Positions 1 through 7,471 of a stretch of DNA of 9,424 nt are shown here, in pieces (the stretch's first letter is position 1; each line of letters begins with the position of its first letter). Source of the stretch: an uncultured Mycoplasmataceae bacterium (GTDB taxonomy: Bacteria > Bacillota_I > Bacilli_A > Mycoplasmatales > Mycoplasmoidaceae); NCBI GenBank assembly GCA_949290035.1, contig CASEQO010000114.1, positions 1 through 9,424 on the forward strand. Reading direction: 5' to 3'. The notes beneath the pieces were generated by a model that was not told the origin of the DNA, searched no databases, and saw nothing but the letters and a program-made list of their open reading frames with translations. Made by a program: the position numbers and the translations under genes.

Positions 1-1
1 A

Positions 2-82
2 CCTTTAATTAATGATTTAAAACAATTGTATATTGATGCTCATGAAGGTAAAGAAATACCTAAATTAGCTAAAAAGAATTAA
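2..82 (+). CDS. 3' end of an unidentified gene (partial)
   Basis: The frame starting at base 2 is open from the window edge and ends at TAA 80-82, giving 26 C-terminal residues ending in KLAKKN. The tail is hydrophilic and basic, with no recognisable motif, so no function is assigned. That it is coding is inferred from the open frame running in from the left and from the strong hairpin terminator starting 22 nt after the stop, where the end of a transcription unit is expected. The 5' part lies outside the window. Confidence 0.6.
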   Translation, partial: PLINDLKQLYIDAHEGKEIPKLAKKN

Positions 83-103
83 TTTAAATAAATATTATAA
101 TTT

Positions 104-142
104 AAACAATATATTTACATTTTTAGTAAATATATTGTTTTT
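104..142 (+). terminator. Rho-independent-type terminator after the partial gene
   Basis: A perfect 15-bp inverted repeat (104-118 with 126-140) encloses a 7-nt loop and runs into five T residues (138-142). The stem is almost entirely A/T, with only two G-C pairs (107/137 and 118/126), as is usual in such AT-rich genomes. It separates the upstream transcript from nox. The A-rich 5' arm could also give it some activity on the minus strand. Confidence 0.8.
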
Positions 143-187
143 ATTAATTTACAAAAACTTTTCATATAAATTTATTAAATAAATAAC

Positions 188-193
188 TATAAT
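188..193 (+). promoter_or_regulatory. Probable -10 box of the nox promoter
   Basis: A consensus TATAAT lies 27 nt upstream of the nox ATG, which would give a leader of about 20 nt. No convincing -35 hexamer is visible at the usual distance, which is common in mycoplasmas, where the -10 dominates. The preceding terminator means nox needs its own promoter, supporting this call. Confidence 0.6.
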
Positions 194-220
194 AATTATG
201 TAAAAATAAATAGGAGATTT

Positions 221-1588
221 ATGAAAGTTATAGTAGCAGGCATTAACCATGCTGGGACTTCTGCAATAAGAACATTATTATCACAAAATAATGAACTAGA
301 AGTTGTAGCATTTGATAGAAATGATAATATATCATTTTTAGGATGTGGGATAGCTTTAACAATAGGTGGAGTTGTTAAAAATACAAATGACTTATTTTAT
401 TCTAATAAAAAAGAATTAGAAAAAATGGGTGCAAAAATCTATATGAATACAGATGTAACAAAAGTAGATCAATCTAAAAAGGTTGTTGAAGTAGTTGATT
501 TAAAAACAAAAGAAAAATCAATTCATAAATATGATAAATTAATTTATGCAGCTGGTTCATGACCAATTGATTTAGGACTAAACACAAATATTGAAAATGT
601 TGAAATATGTAAACTATACCAACATGCTCTAAAACTTATAGAAAAAGCTAATGATAAATCAATTAAAACAGTAACAATAGTTGGTGCTGGTTATATTGGA
701 TTAGAATTAGTAGAAGCCTTCCACAAAAGAGGTAAAAAAGTTAATCTTATCGATTTTGAAAAAGATATATTATCTAACTATACAGATAAAGAATTTTCAA
801 AATATATAGAGCAAGCATTAAAAGATAATGGAATAAACTTATATTTAGGACACAAAGTAGTAGAATACATAAGTGATTCAAAAAATAAGTTAAAAGAAGT
901 AAAAACAAATAAAACAACTATTCAATCAGATTTAGTTATTCAATGCGCAGGGTTTGCCCCAAACACGTCAATAATTAAAGGTGTTAAAAAATCTAAAAAT
1001 AAAGCAATAGTAGTTGATCAATATTGTAGATCATCTAATAAAGATATTTATGCTATTGGTGATTGTTGTGCAATTTATGATGCGGCAAGTAAAAAATATA
1101 GAAATATAGCTTTAGCAACTAATGCAGTTAAAACAGGTATTGTAGCTGCTTCTAACATTAATAAAATAAATAAAGTTAAATTAGAATCTATAGTAGGAAC
1201 AAATGCATTGTGTATTTTTGGAATAAACTTTAGTAGCACAGGTTTATGTGAAAACAGTGCAAAGAAATTTAATATTAAAGTTAAATCGTCAGTATTTTTT
1301 GACAATGATAGACCAGAATGAATGAATGAATTTGGTAAAGTAGGTGTAAAAATAGTATTTGAAGAAAAAACATTAAGATTAGTTGGAGCTCAAATCATTT
1401 CTTTTGGTGAAAATAATAATCATAGTGAATGAATATTTTCGTTAGCATTAGCTATTCAAAAAAACATGTCTATTTTAGATACAGCTTTTACTGATGTATA
1501 TTTCCTACCTCATTACAACAAACCATTTAATTTTGTTCTATCAAGCATTTTAAGTGCTTTAGGATTAAAATACGTTAAATCAAAATAA
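221..1588 (+). CDS. nox: NADH oxidase (FAD-dependent, water-forming type)
   Basis: Cytoplasmic flavoenzyme of the pyridine nucleotide-disulfide reductase family (NADH oxidase/CoA-disulfide reductase branch) that re-oxidises NADH with O2 during glycolysis. The protein is 455 aa, normal for the family. The N-terminal FAD-binding strand and GxNHAGT motif cover residues 7-13, with His10, and the redox-active Cys42 sits in FLGCG. YAAGS (109-113) closes the first FAD half. The NAD-binding GAGYIG is at 155-160, and the second FAD motif DIYAIGD is at 275-281. His10 and Cys42 match the catalytic pair of the enterococcal water-forming enzyme, so four-electron reduction to water is inferred. Three UGA codons (560, 1319, 1430) are read as Trp. 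A clear AGGAGA ribosome site (212-217) fixes the start. It is monocistronic, between two terminators. Confidence 0.93.
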
Positions 1589-1615
1589 TATATTATTTAA
1601 CATAATAGATATATA

Positions 1616-1645
1616 AAAACATCTTGATAATATCAAGATGTTTTT
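1616..1645. terminator. Bidirectional terminator between convergent genes
   Basis: A 12-bp stem (1616-1627 with 1633-1644) encloses a 5-nt loop. The AAAA/TTTT base of the stem gives a T-run on either strand: TTTTT at 1641-1645 for nox, and the complement of the A-run at 1616-1619 for the minus-strand gene. The 3' arm touches the stop codon of the minus-strand gene (1644-1646), so one hairpin ends both transcripts. Confidence 0.8.
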
Positions 1646-2195
1646 ATTCATTTTCTGATTGCTTAATTTCTATAAATTCTAAATTATTTGAAAATTTATT
1701 TTTAAGAAATTCAAATACAATTTTAATTTTAACTGGTTCCATGAAATCTTTTTTGAATTCATCAAATGAAACTTTTTTAAGTGATTTTTCATTTTCTTCT
1801 TTTATTTTATTATCTTTATCTTTTATTTCATTTTCAAATATATAATCAATAATTAAATTAGAAATAATTTCATTATTTGCTATTTCAGTTAATAACTTAT
1901 CGTCGATATCTGCATTGTTATTATTTTTTTTAATATTATTTTTTGTAGTTACTAGATCAAATTTAGCTATTTGGAAATTGAAATGATTTCTAATATACAT
2001 TAATATAGTTTGATATATTAAATTATCTTTAGCATAATTAGCTGCAGTTTCTTTTAATTCTCTAACTGTTTTATTTTCATCGTAAGTTAAAATTATTTTA
2101 GATACTTCAGTTAGAAATTCGTTTAAACTAAATACTCTAACTTGTAACTTTTCATTTCAATTAATATCTTTCTTTTTAATGATTTTTGAATCCAT
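1644..2195 (-). CDS. Possible MPN555-like (trigger-factor-related) chaperone
   Basis: Encodes 183 aa. The start is the ATG at 2195-2193, preceded by AAGGA (complement of 2205-2209, 9-nt spacing) and a good promoter. A shorter start at 2000 would discard 65 residues of continuous reading frame. Trp13 is UGA. The protein is charged and predicted mostly helical, with no signal peptide or membrane segment. Residues 44-80 (LKET...AKDNLIYQTIL...) and 104-125 (EIANNEIISNLIIDYIF) resemble the helical arms of the trigger factor/SurA C-terminal chaperone domain. Mycoplasmas are known to encode a stand-alone protein of this fold and about this size (M. pneumoniae MPN555, 193 residues). The assignment is inference from pattern and size; a conserved mollicute protein of unknown role is the alternative. 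An asparagine/lysine-rich stretch at 86-94 looks like a loop. Confidence 0.5.
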
Positions 2196-2220
2196 AATTA
2201 TTTTTCCTTATATATAGTTA

Positions 2221-2248
2221 ATTTTAACATATACAAAATAATTATCAA
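2221..2248 (-). promoter_or_regulatory. Promoter of the minus-strand chaperone-like gene
   Basis: On the minus strand, TTGATA (complement of 2243-2248) and TAAAAT (complement of 2221-2226) are separated by 16 nt. Each matches the consensus hexamer at five of six positions. The -10 ends 25 nt upstream of the ATG, leaving room for the AAGGA ribosome site. It faces away from the prs promoter in the shared divergent intergenic region. Confidence 0.6.
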
Positions 2249-2311
2249 AATACAAAACAATGTATCAGAAACATATAAATTAATCAATGATTTAAAACTT
2301 AATAACCATTG

Positions 2312-2317
2312 TATAAT
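2312..2317 (+). promoter_or_regulatory. Probable -10 box of the prs-rnmV-rsmI operon
   Basis: A consensus TATAAT lies 33 nt upstream of the prs ATG. No clear -35 is visible (TTTAAA at 2291-2296 is weak and only 15 nt away). The AAGGA ribosome site lies at 2340-2344. This is the first promoter-like site after the divergent minus-strand gene. Confidence 0.55.
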
Positions 2318-2350
2318 TATTTTGTAATATTTGTTTAAAAAGGATTTAAA

Positions 2351-3340
2351 ATGAAAAATAGCGATTTTATTATATTTGGTTTAACAAATGCTACTAAAAT
2401 TGCTCAAGATGTGGCAAATAAATTAAAAGTTAAATTAGGTAAGTGTACCACTACAAAGTTTGCTGATGGAGAAATACTTGTAAAATTTAATGAAACAGTT
2501 AGGGGAAAAGATGTTTACATTTTTCAATCAACATCTAAACCTGTAAATGATTCCTTAATGGAGTTATTAATTTCTATTGATGCATTAAAAAGAGCATCTG
2601 CAAAAACTATCAATGTAATTATCCCTTATTATGGATATGCAAGACAAGATAGAAAATCTCAAGGTAGAGAACCTATCACAGCAAAATTAGTAGCTAATTT
2701 TATAAAATACGCAGGAGCTACTAAAGTAGTCTTAATGGATATTCATGCTGATCAAATTCAAGGTTTTTTTGATATACCAGTTGATACATTAAAAGGCACA
2801 TGAATAATGATGGATGAATTTTTAAAAACACATAAATTTAAGGATTTATGCATAGTTTCTCCAGATTATGGCGGAGTTAAAAGAGCAAGAAATATTGCAA
2901 ATTCTCTAAATGCGCCATTAGCTATTGTTGATAAAAGAAGACCTGCTCCAAATCAAGTGGAAGTATCAAACATTCTTGGAGATGTTAAAGACAAAGATTG
3001 TTTATTAGTTGATGACATGATAGATACTGGTGGAACAATGATGGCTGCTTCTAAATTATTAAAAGAAAGAGGGGCAAAATCTATTAATATAATGTGTACA
3101 CATGCATTATTTTCAAATAACGCAATAGAAAAATTTAATAAATGCATTAAAGATGGGAATATATCAAATATTTATATTAGTGATTCAATTCAAGCATCAT
3201 ATGAATATAGATCTAAAAATATTCATGTATGTTCATTAGCACAATTCTATGCAGAATTTATCAAAATTCAAAGTGAAAATAAATCTATATCAGAAAATTT
3301 ATATGGAAAACAAATAGAAAAATTAAATGCTAAAAAGTAA
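2351..3340 (+). CDS. prs: Ribose-phosphate pyrophosphokinase (PRPP synthetase)
   Basis: Makes phosphoribosyl pyrophosphate from ribose-5-phosphate and ATP in the cytoplasm, feeding nucleotide salvage. The 329 aa are slightly longer than typical (about 315-320) because of a hydrophilic C-terminal tail. Class I features are visible: FADGE (37-41), [10 protein letters not shown] (64-73), YGYARQDRK (94-102), the metal/ATP-binding segment [12 protein letters not shown] (130-141) with His132, the flexible loop KRRPAPNQ (195-202), and the PRPP loop [12 protein letters not shown] (218-229). Trp151 is UGA (2801-2803), so the gene looks split under the standard code but is intact. It leads an operon; its last 14 nt overlap rnmV. 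Mycoplasmas lack de novo purine synthesis, so its product is probably used mainly by phosphoribosyltransferases. Confidence 0.97.
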
Positions 3341-3854
3341 TTCAATTATAATAGTTGAAGGAAAAACAGATACTATAAAATTAAAATCTATTTTTCCAAA
3401 TATTAGAACAATAGAAACAAACGGTTTTGCTATAAATCAAGAAATAATCAATTTAATAAATAAGTCATTAGAGACTAATGATGTAATATGTTTTTTAGAT
3501 CCAGATGGACCAGGAAAAAAAATTAGAGATATTATCATAAAAAATATTCCAAATTTAAAACATGCTTTTATAGATAGAAAATTAATTAATAACAAAAAGA
3601 TTGGTATAGCTGAAGCTAATGATCAAGATATTATAAATTCTTTATCAAATTTATTAACATTTAGTAATTTAAATGATTCGCTAACTTGGAGTGAATATTT
3701 AGATTTAAATTTAAATTCAAAATTAAAAAGACAAGTTATTTGTGAATTTTATAACATTCCTTTATACAATCACAAACAATTATTTAATATTTTAAATATG
3801 ATAAATGTTTCATATGACAATATAAAAAAAATAATAGAGGAAAGAAATGAATAA
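3327..3854 (+). CDS. rnmV: Ribonuclease M5 (5S rRNA maturation)
   Basis: Toprim-domain endonuclease that trims the 5S rRNA precursor to its mature ends. The 175 aa match the family's usual size. Toprim motifs are present: VEGKTD (10-15) with catalytic Glu11, and DPDGPGKKIR (58-67) with the metal-binding acidic pair Asp58/Asp60. The KIGIAEA segment (91-97) corresponds to the KvGVEhA region typical of RNase M5. The start overlaps prs by 14 nt with no strong ribosome site, suggesting translational coupling, and its end overlaps rsmI by 8 nt. Trp121 is the one UGG codon found in the window. In Bacillus and many mycoplasmas rnmV is next to rsmA (ksgA); here it is followed by a different 16S rRNA methyltransferase gene. 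Confidence 0.93.
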   Translation: MLKSNSIIIVEGKTDTIKLKSIFPNIRTIETNGFAINQEIINLINKSLETNDVICFLDPDGPGKKIRDIIIKNIPNLKHAFIDRKLINNKKIGIAEANDQDIINSLSNLLTFSNLNDSLTWSEYLDLNLNSKLKRQVICEFYNIPLYNHKQLFNILNMINVSYDNIKKIIEERNE

Positions 3855-4650
3855 TTTTTTTGTTGTTGCAACTCCTATAGGAAATATTAGTGAGATTTCA
3901 AAAAGAGCAATCGAAGTGTTAGAAAAATCAAATGTTATATTTTGTGAAGATACTAGAGTAACAAAAAAATTATTATCATTATTAGAAATAAATTATTTTA
4001 ATAAAAAGTTTATAGTTAATAATGCATTTAGCAAAGAACAAGAAAATATATCATTAGACTTATTAGAAAAAAATATATGTTGTTTAGTTAGTGATGCAGG
4101 ATATCCATTGATAAGTGATCCTGGTTATGGGATTGTTAATTTTTTAAATTCTAATAATATTAACTATGAAATTGTAAATGGACCATGTTCAATAATTCAT
4201 GCATTAATGGTTTGTAAGTTTCCAATTAATAATTTTTATTTTTATGGTTTTTTAAGTTCAAAGCAAAATCAAAAAAATAATGAACTTCATGAACTTAAAA
4301 AAATAAATTCTACAATAGTATTATTTGAATCATCTCACAAAATAATAAACACTTTAAAAGATATTAAAAAAATATTTGGAGACATTAAAGTGTCAGTTTG
4401 TAAAGAATTAACAAAAAAAAATGAAAAAGTTTATCACGGGTTTATTGATGAAATAATAAATGACATCAATACAAATGGCGAGTTTGTTATTGTTTTTAAT
4501 AATGAAATTAAAAATGAAATTGATAATGATTTATTAAGAAATGAATTAAATAATTTATTGAAATCAAATATAGATAAAAAGACAGCATGTAAAATGGTTG
4601 CATATAAATACGATTTAAAACCTAATTCATTGTATGATTTAGTTAAATAA
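3847..4650 (+). CDS. rsmI: 16S rRNA (cytidine-1402 2'-O)-methyltransferase
   Basis: SAM-dependent enzyme that methylates the ribose of C1402 in the 16S rRNA decoding centre. The 267 aa are a little shorter than the E. coli and Bacillus proteins. Family motifs of this tetrapyrrole-methylase-fold group are clear: VATPIGN (7-13), CEDTR (33-37), SDAGYPLISDPG (82-93), the NGPCS SAM-site segment (about 110-114), YGFL, FESSHK and CKELTK in the second half, then GEFVIV. The C-terminal 30 or so residues (TACKMVAYKYDLKPNSLYDLVK region) match the small helical tail of RsmI. There is no Trp codon. The start lies inside rnmV (8-nt overlap) and is preceded by AGAGGAAAG. It is the last gene of the operon. 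A run of nine A (4413-4421) is in frame. Confidence 0.95.
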   Translation: MNNFFVVATPIGNISEISKRAIEVLEKSNVIFCEDTRVTKKLLSLLEINYFNKKFIVNNAFSKEQENISLDLLEKNICCLVSDAGYPLISDPGYGIVNFLNSNNINYEIVNGPCSIIHALMVCKFPINNFYFYGFLSSKQNQKNNELHELKKINSTIVLFESSHKIINTLKDIKKIFGDIKVSVCKELTKKNEKVYHGFIDEIINDINTNGEFVIVFNNEIKNEIDNDLLRNELNNLLKSNIDKKTACKMVAYKYDLKPNSLYDLVK

Positions 4651-4698
4651 AGTTTATTGTATATAAATGAATGTAATAAATCTAATATTTATTAAATT

Positions 4699-4738
4699 AA
4701 TCTATATAAATGGAATAATTCTATTTATATAGATTTTT
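4699..4738 (+). terminator. Terminator of the prs-rnmV-rsmI operon
   Basis: A long inverted repeat pairs 4699-4713 with 4721-4735, with one G-U pair (4712/4722). Two further A-T pairs extend it (4714-4715 with 4719-4720), leaving a 3-nt loop. A T-run follows (4734-4738). It starts about 50 nt after the rsmI stop. Confidence 0.8.
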
Positions 4739-4780
4739 AAATTAATTTAATTTAAATTTTATGTTGCTTTAAATAAAAAT

Positions 4781-4810
4781 TTAATATATTGTTTCAATGT
4801 AAAATATAAT
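4781..4810 (+). promoter_or_regulatory. Probable promoter of the cmk-der-gpsA operon
   Basis: A consensus TATAAT (4805-4810) has a weak -35 candidate TTAATA (4781-4786, four of six) 18 nt upstream. It sits after the preceding terminator and 18 nt before the next start codon, so the leader would be very short (about 10-12 nt) and the ribosome site (TTGGA, 4818-4822) lies close to the 5' end. All downstream genes in the window could be read from here. Confidence 0.5.
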
Positions 4811-4828
4811 TAATATGTTGGATTTCAT

Positions 4829-5455
4829 ATGGAAACAAGAGTTAAAAAGTATAAAGATTATCGTAATCAAATAAAAAAAGAAGAACAAAATAATAAAAGA
4901 ATAAAAAAGCAAAATTTGGAAATAGAAGAAGTTAAAGAAAGGCTTAAAAATATTGATAGTTCATTAATAGATAATATTTATAATACCAGCCCATATTCTT
5001 ATACATATTTTGTTGAACCTAATATTTTAGATGAGTTACAAGAATTAAGAAAATTTTTAGAATTTATAAATATTGAAAATCTTAAAAAAGAATGAAATTC
5101 AATAAATTCAAAAAATAATATTTATGAAAATATTATTAAAGATAATGGAAAAATAAATTTTGATATATTTAGTTCAGATGAAACATTTAAATTAATAAAT
5201 AATGTTTATTTAAATTTAAAAGAATTTAGAAATGAATTATATGAGAGTAATTCATTATTAAAAGAAAACTTTAATAATGAAAATAATTTAATTCATGAAA
5301 TGAAATCTGTATCAAATGCTAGGGATTTTTTTTCTATAAAAAAAGAAGTTAAGAAAATAAGAAAAACAAATAAGTTTTTAAAATACATTTTTTATAGTGT
5401 TTGTGCAATATCGATTTGCTTATTAATTTTATTATTTGTATTTATTTTTATTTAA
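4829..5455 (+). CDS. Coiled-coil protein with C-terminal membrane anchor, function unknown
   Basis: Encodes 208 aa once UGA 5093-5095 is read as Trp89. I do not recognise the family. The N-terminal 45 residues are highly charged (Lys/Glu/Arg) with a coiled-coil look. Residues 47-65 are Tyr-rich with NTSPYSYTYF. Residues 66-182 are mostly helical and charged, ending in a basic stretch (KKEVKKIRKTNK, 171-182). One strongly hydrophobic segment (about 184-208) runs to the last residue. With no N-terminal signal, this suggests a tail-anchored topology with the bulk in the cytoplasm. The start has a weak TTGGA ribosome site. It follows a terminator and promoter and precedes cmk by 21 nt, so it is probably the first gene of the operon. 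A run of eight T (5326-5333) is in frame. A structural or membrane-tethering role is possible, but nothing in the sequence fixes it. Confidence 0.85.
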
Positions 5456-5476
5456 TGAATTTGAAAGGAAAATATT

Positions 5477-6130
5477 ATGTCATTTATAATAGCTATTGAT
5501 GGCCCTGCAGGTTCAGGTAAATCAACGATATCAAAAATATTAGCAAAGAAAAATAATTTAATTTTTATTTCATCAGGACAATTATATAGAATATGTTCTT
5601 GATTTTATTTAAAAAAACAATATGAAAATGTAGATGATAAATTTATTAATGAAATTAATAAATTAAATATTACATATGAAAATGATTCATTTTTAGTTAA
5701 TAATAAAAACATAGGAAATGAACTAATTTCAAATGAAGTTTCTATGCATGCTTCTAATTTAGCTATCAATGAAAAAATTAGAGAATTTGTTAATTTAAAA
5801 ATAAATGAAATCTTTAAAAATAAAGATATTATAATGGATGGAAGAGATATTGGAACCAAAGTATTTCCAAATGCTAATTTAAAATTTTTTTTAACAGCTT
5901 CATTATTAGAAAGATCAAGAAGAAGACAAAAAGAACTAAAACAAAAAAATAATACAAAATGTTCATTATTAAAAATATATTTAGAAATTAAAAAAAGAGA
6001 TAAACAAGATAAAAATAGAGAGATTGCTCCACTTACAAAAGCAAAAGATGCAATAGTTATAAAAACCACAAATAAATCTATAGAAGACATAGAAAAAATA
6101 ATTCAAAAAATAATAGATGAAAAAAGGTAA
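5477..6130 (+). CDS. cmk: Cytidylate kinase
   Basis: Transfers phosphate from ATP to CMP and dCMP in pyrimidine nucleotide recycling. The 217 aa are normal length. Motifs seen: the P-loop GPAGSGKS (9-16), SSGQLYR (32-38) of the CMP-binding domain, the [14 protein letters not shown] segment (about 119-132), the RSRRRQKEL lid, and the RDKQD-NRE-APL-KA-DA series that marks bacterial CMP kinases. Trp42 is UGA (5600-5602). The AAAGGA ribosome site (5464-5469) with 7-nt spacing supports the start. It is 21 nt after the tail-anchored protein gene and 2 nt before der; cmk and der are close neighbours in many Bacillota and mollicutes. Confidence 0.96.
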
Positions 6131-6132
6131 AA

Positions 6133-7470
6133 ATGAATAAAATTGCTATAATAGGAAAACCTAATGTTGGTAAATCAACTTTATTTAATAGAATTATTAA
6201 AAAAAATAAGTCTATTGTAGATGATCTAGCAGGAGTTACAAGAGACAGAATATATTCTGATGCGCAATGATTGAATAGAAATTTTACTCTTATAGATACT
6301 GGTGGATTAACAGTTAAAGAATTTGATTTTAAAACAAATATTCAAAAACAAGTAGATTATGCAATAGATGAGTCTGATTGTATAATATTTTTGCTTTCTT
6401 TTAAAGACGGTATAAATGAAGATGACTACTATATAGCAAATTTATTAAAAAAGAAAAAGGCTAAAAATGTAATTGTAGCAGTTAATAAATCAGAATCTAG
6501 AAATAGTAATTTTAATGAATCTGAATATTATAAATTTGGATTTGGGCAACCAATATTTATATCTTCATCACATGGTATTGGGGTAGGAGACTTATTAGAT
6601 AAAATAATCAGTTTTGGAAAACAAGAAAATGATAGTAATAATGAAGACTTTCCATTCTGCATTATCGGAAAACCCAATGTTGGAAAATCGTCATTAGTAA
6701 ACTCGATTTTAAATGAAGATAGAATGATTGTTTCAAACATTTCTGGAACTACAAGAGATGCAATTGATTCTCACTTTAAAAGAAATGGCATTAATTATAC
6801 AATCATTGATACAGCAGGGATAAGAAGAAAAGGAAAAATTAAAGAAAATGTTGATAAATATTCTCTAATAAGAGTTGAACAATCAATAGCTAGATCAAAA
6901 TTAATTATCTTAATGCTTGATGGTAGTGAAGAATTTTCAGAACAAGATGAAGTTATTGGTGGATTAATTTATAAAGCAAATATTCCATCAATTATCATTG
7001 TTAATAAATGAGATATTGTAGAAAAAAATACAAATACAATGAATGAATTTATAAAAAAAATTAGAAATAAATTTAAATTTTTATCTTGATCTCCAATTGT
7101 TTTTATTAGCGCTAAAGAAAATAAAAGAATTGATTCATTATTTAATGAAATAGAAAATATTAGAGAATTATTAAAGAAAAAAATAAGTTCATCAATTTTA
7201 ACAAATGAATTTAAAAAAATGCAATTATTAAATAATCCGCCAATGTTTAATGGAGGGAGAATTAGAATATCTTACGTAACACAAGTAGAAGGGCAAATAC
7301 CAACTTTTGTAGTATTTTGTAATAATCCGAATTATTTACACTTTAGTTATGCAAGATATTTAGAAAATAATTTAAGAGAAACTTTTGGCTTAAACAATAT
7401 TCCAATAACATTATATTTTAAATCTAAAAATTCAAGAATAAGAGAAAAAGAAATTATTTTAGAGGAGTAA
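6133..7470 (+). CDS. der: Ribosome-assembly GTPase Der (EngA)
   Basis: Double GTPase acting in late assembly of the 50S subunit. The 445 aa contain two G domains and a C-terminal KH-like domain (from about 350). First G domain: GKPNVGKS (8-15), GVTRDR, DTGG, and a G4 motif that reads NKSE (118-121) rather than NKxD. Second G domain: GKPNVGKS (179-186), GTTRDA, DTAG (226-229), NKWD (291-294), then SAK as G5. Three UGA codons (6268, 7009, 7088) encode Trp; the one at 7009 is inside the NKWD motif. The start is the ATG two bases after the cmk stop, with AAAGG (6123-6127) inside the cmk end. The gene ends one base before gpsA. The der-gpsA order is also found in Bacillus. Confidence 0.96.
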
Positions 7471-7471
7471 T

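Noticed and set aside
560..562. In-frame UGA in nox (and similar UGAs in prs, cmk, der, gpsA and others) as nonsense mutations or split genes
   Set aside because: Homology and frame continue without a break across every one of them, and several fall at expected Trp positions, so they are Trp codons under the mycoplasma code.
2257..2312. Inverted ACAATG/CATTGT pair in the divergent promoter region as an operator
   Set aside because: Six-base arms 44 nt apart are easily due to chance in this composition, and no matching regulator family is evident.
4413..4421. Run of nine A in rsmI (also eight A at 3515-3522 and 6199-6206, eight T at 5326-5333 and 5885-5892) as phase-variation switches
   Set aside because: Such runs are expected by composition in this AT-rich sequence, all are in frame within housekeeping or intact genes, and none sits at a promoter or in a surface protein gene.
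5605..6090. Minus-strand open frame opposite cmk
   Set aside because: Its hydrophobic, Phe/Ser/Leu-rich translation is the usual antisense shadow of Lys/Glu-rich coding sequence, and cmk motifs are intact on the plus strand.
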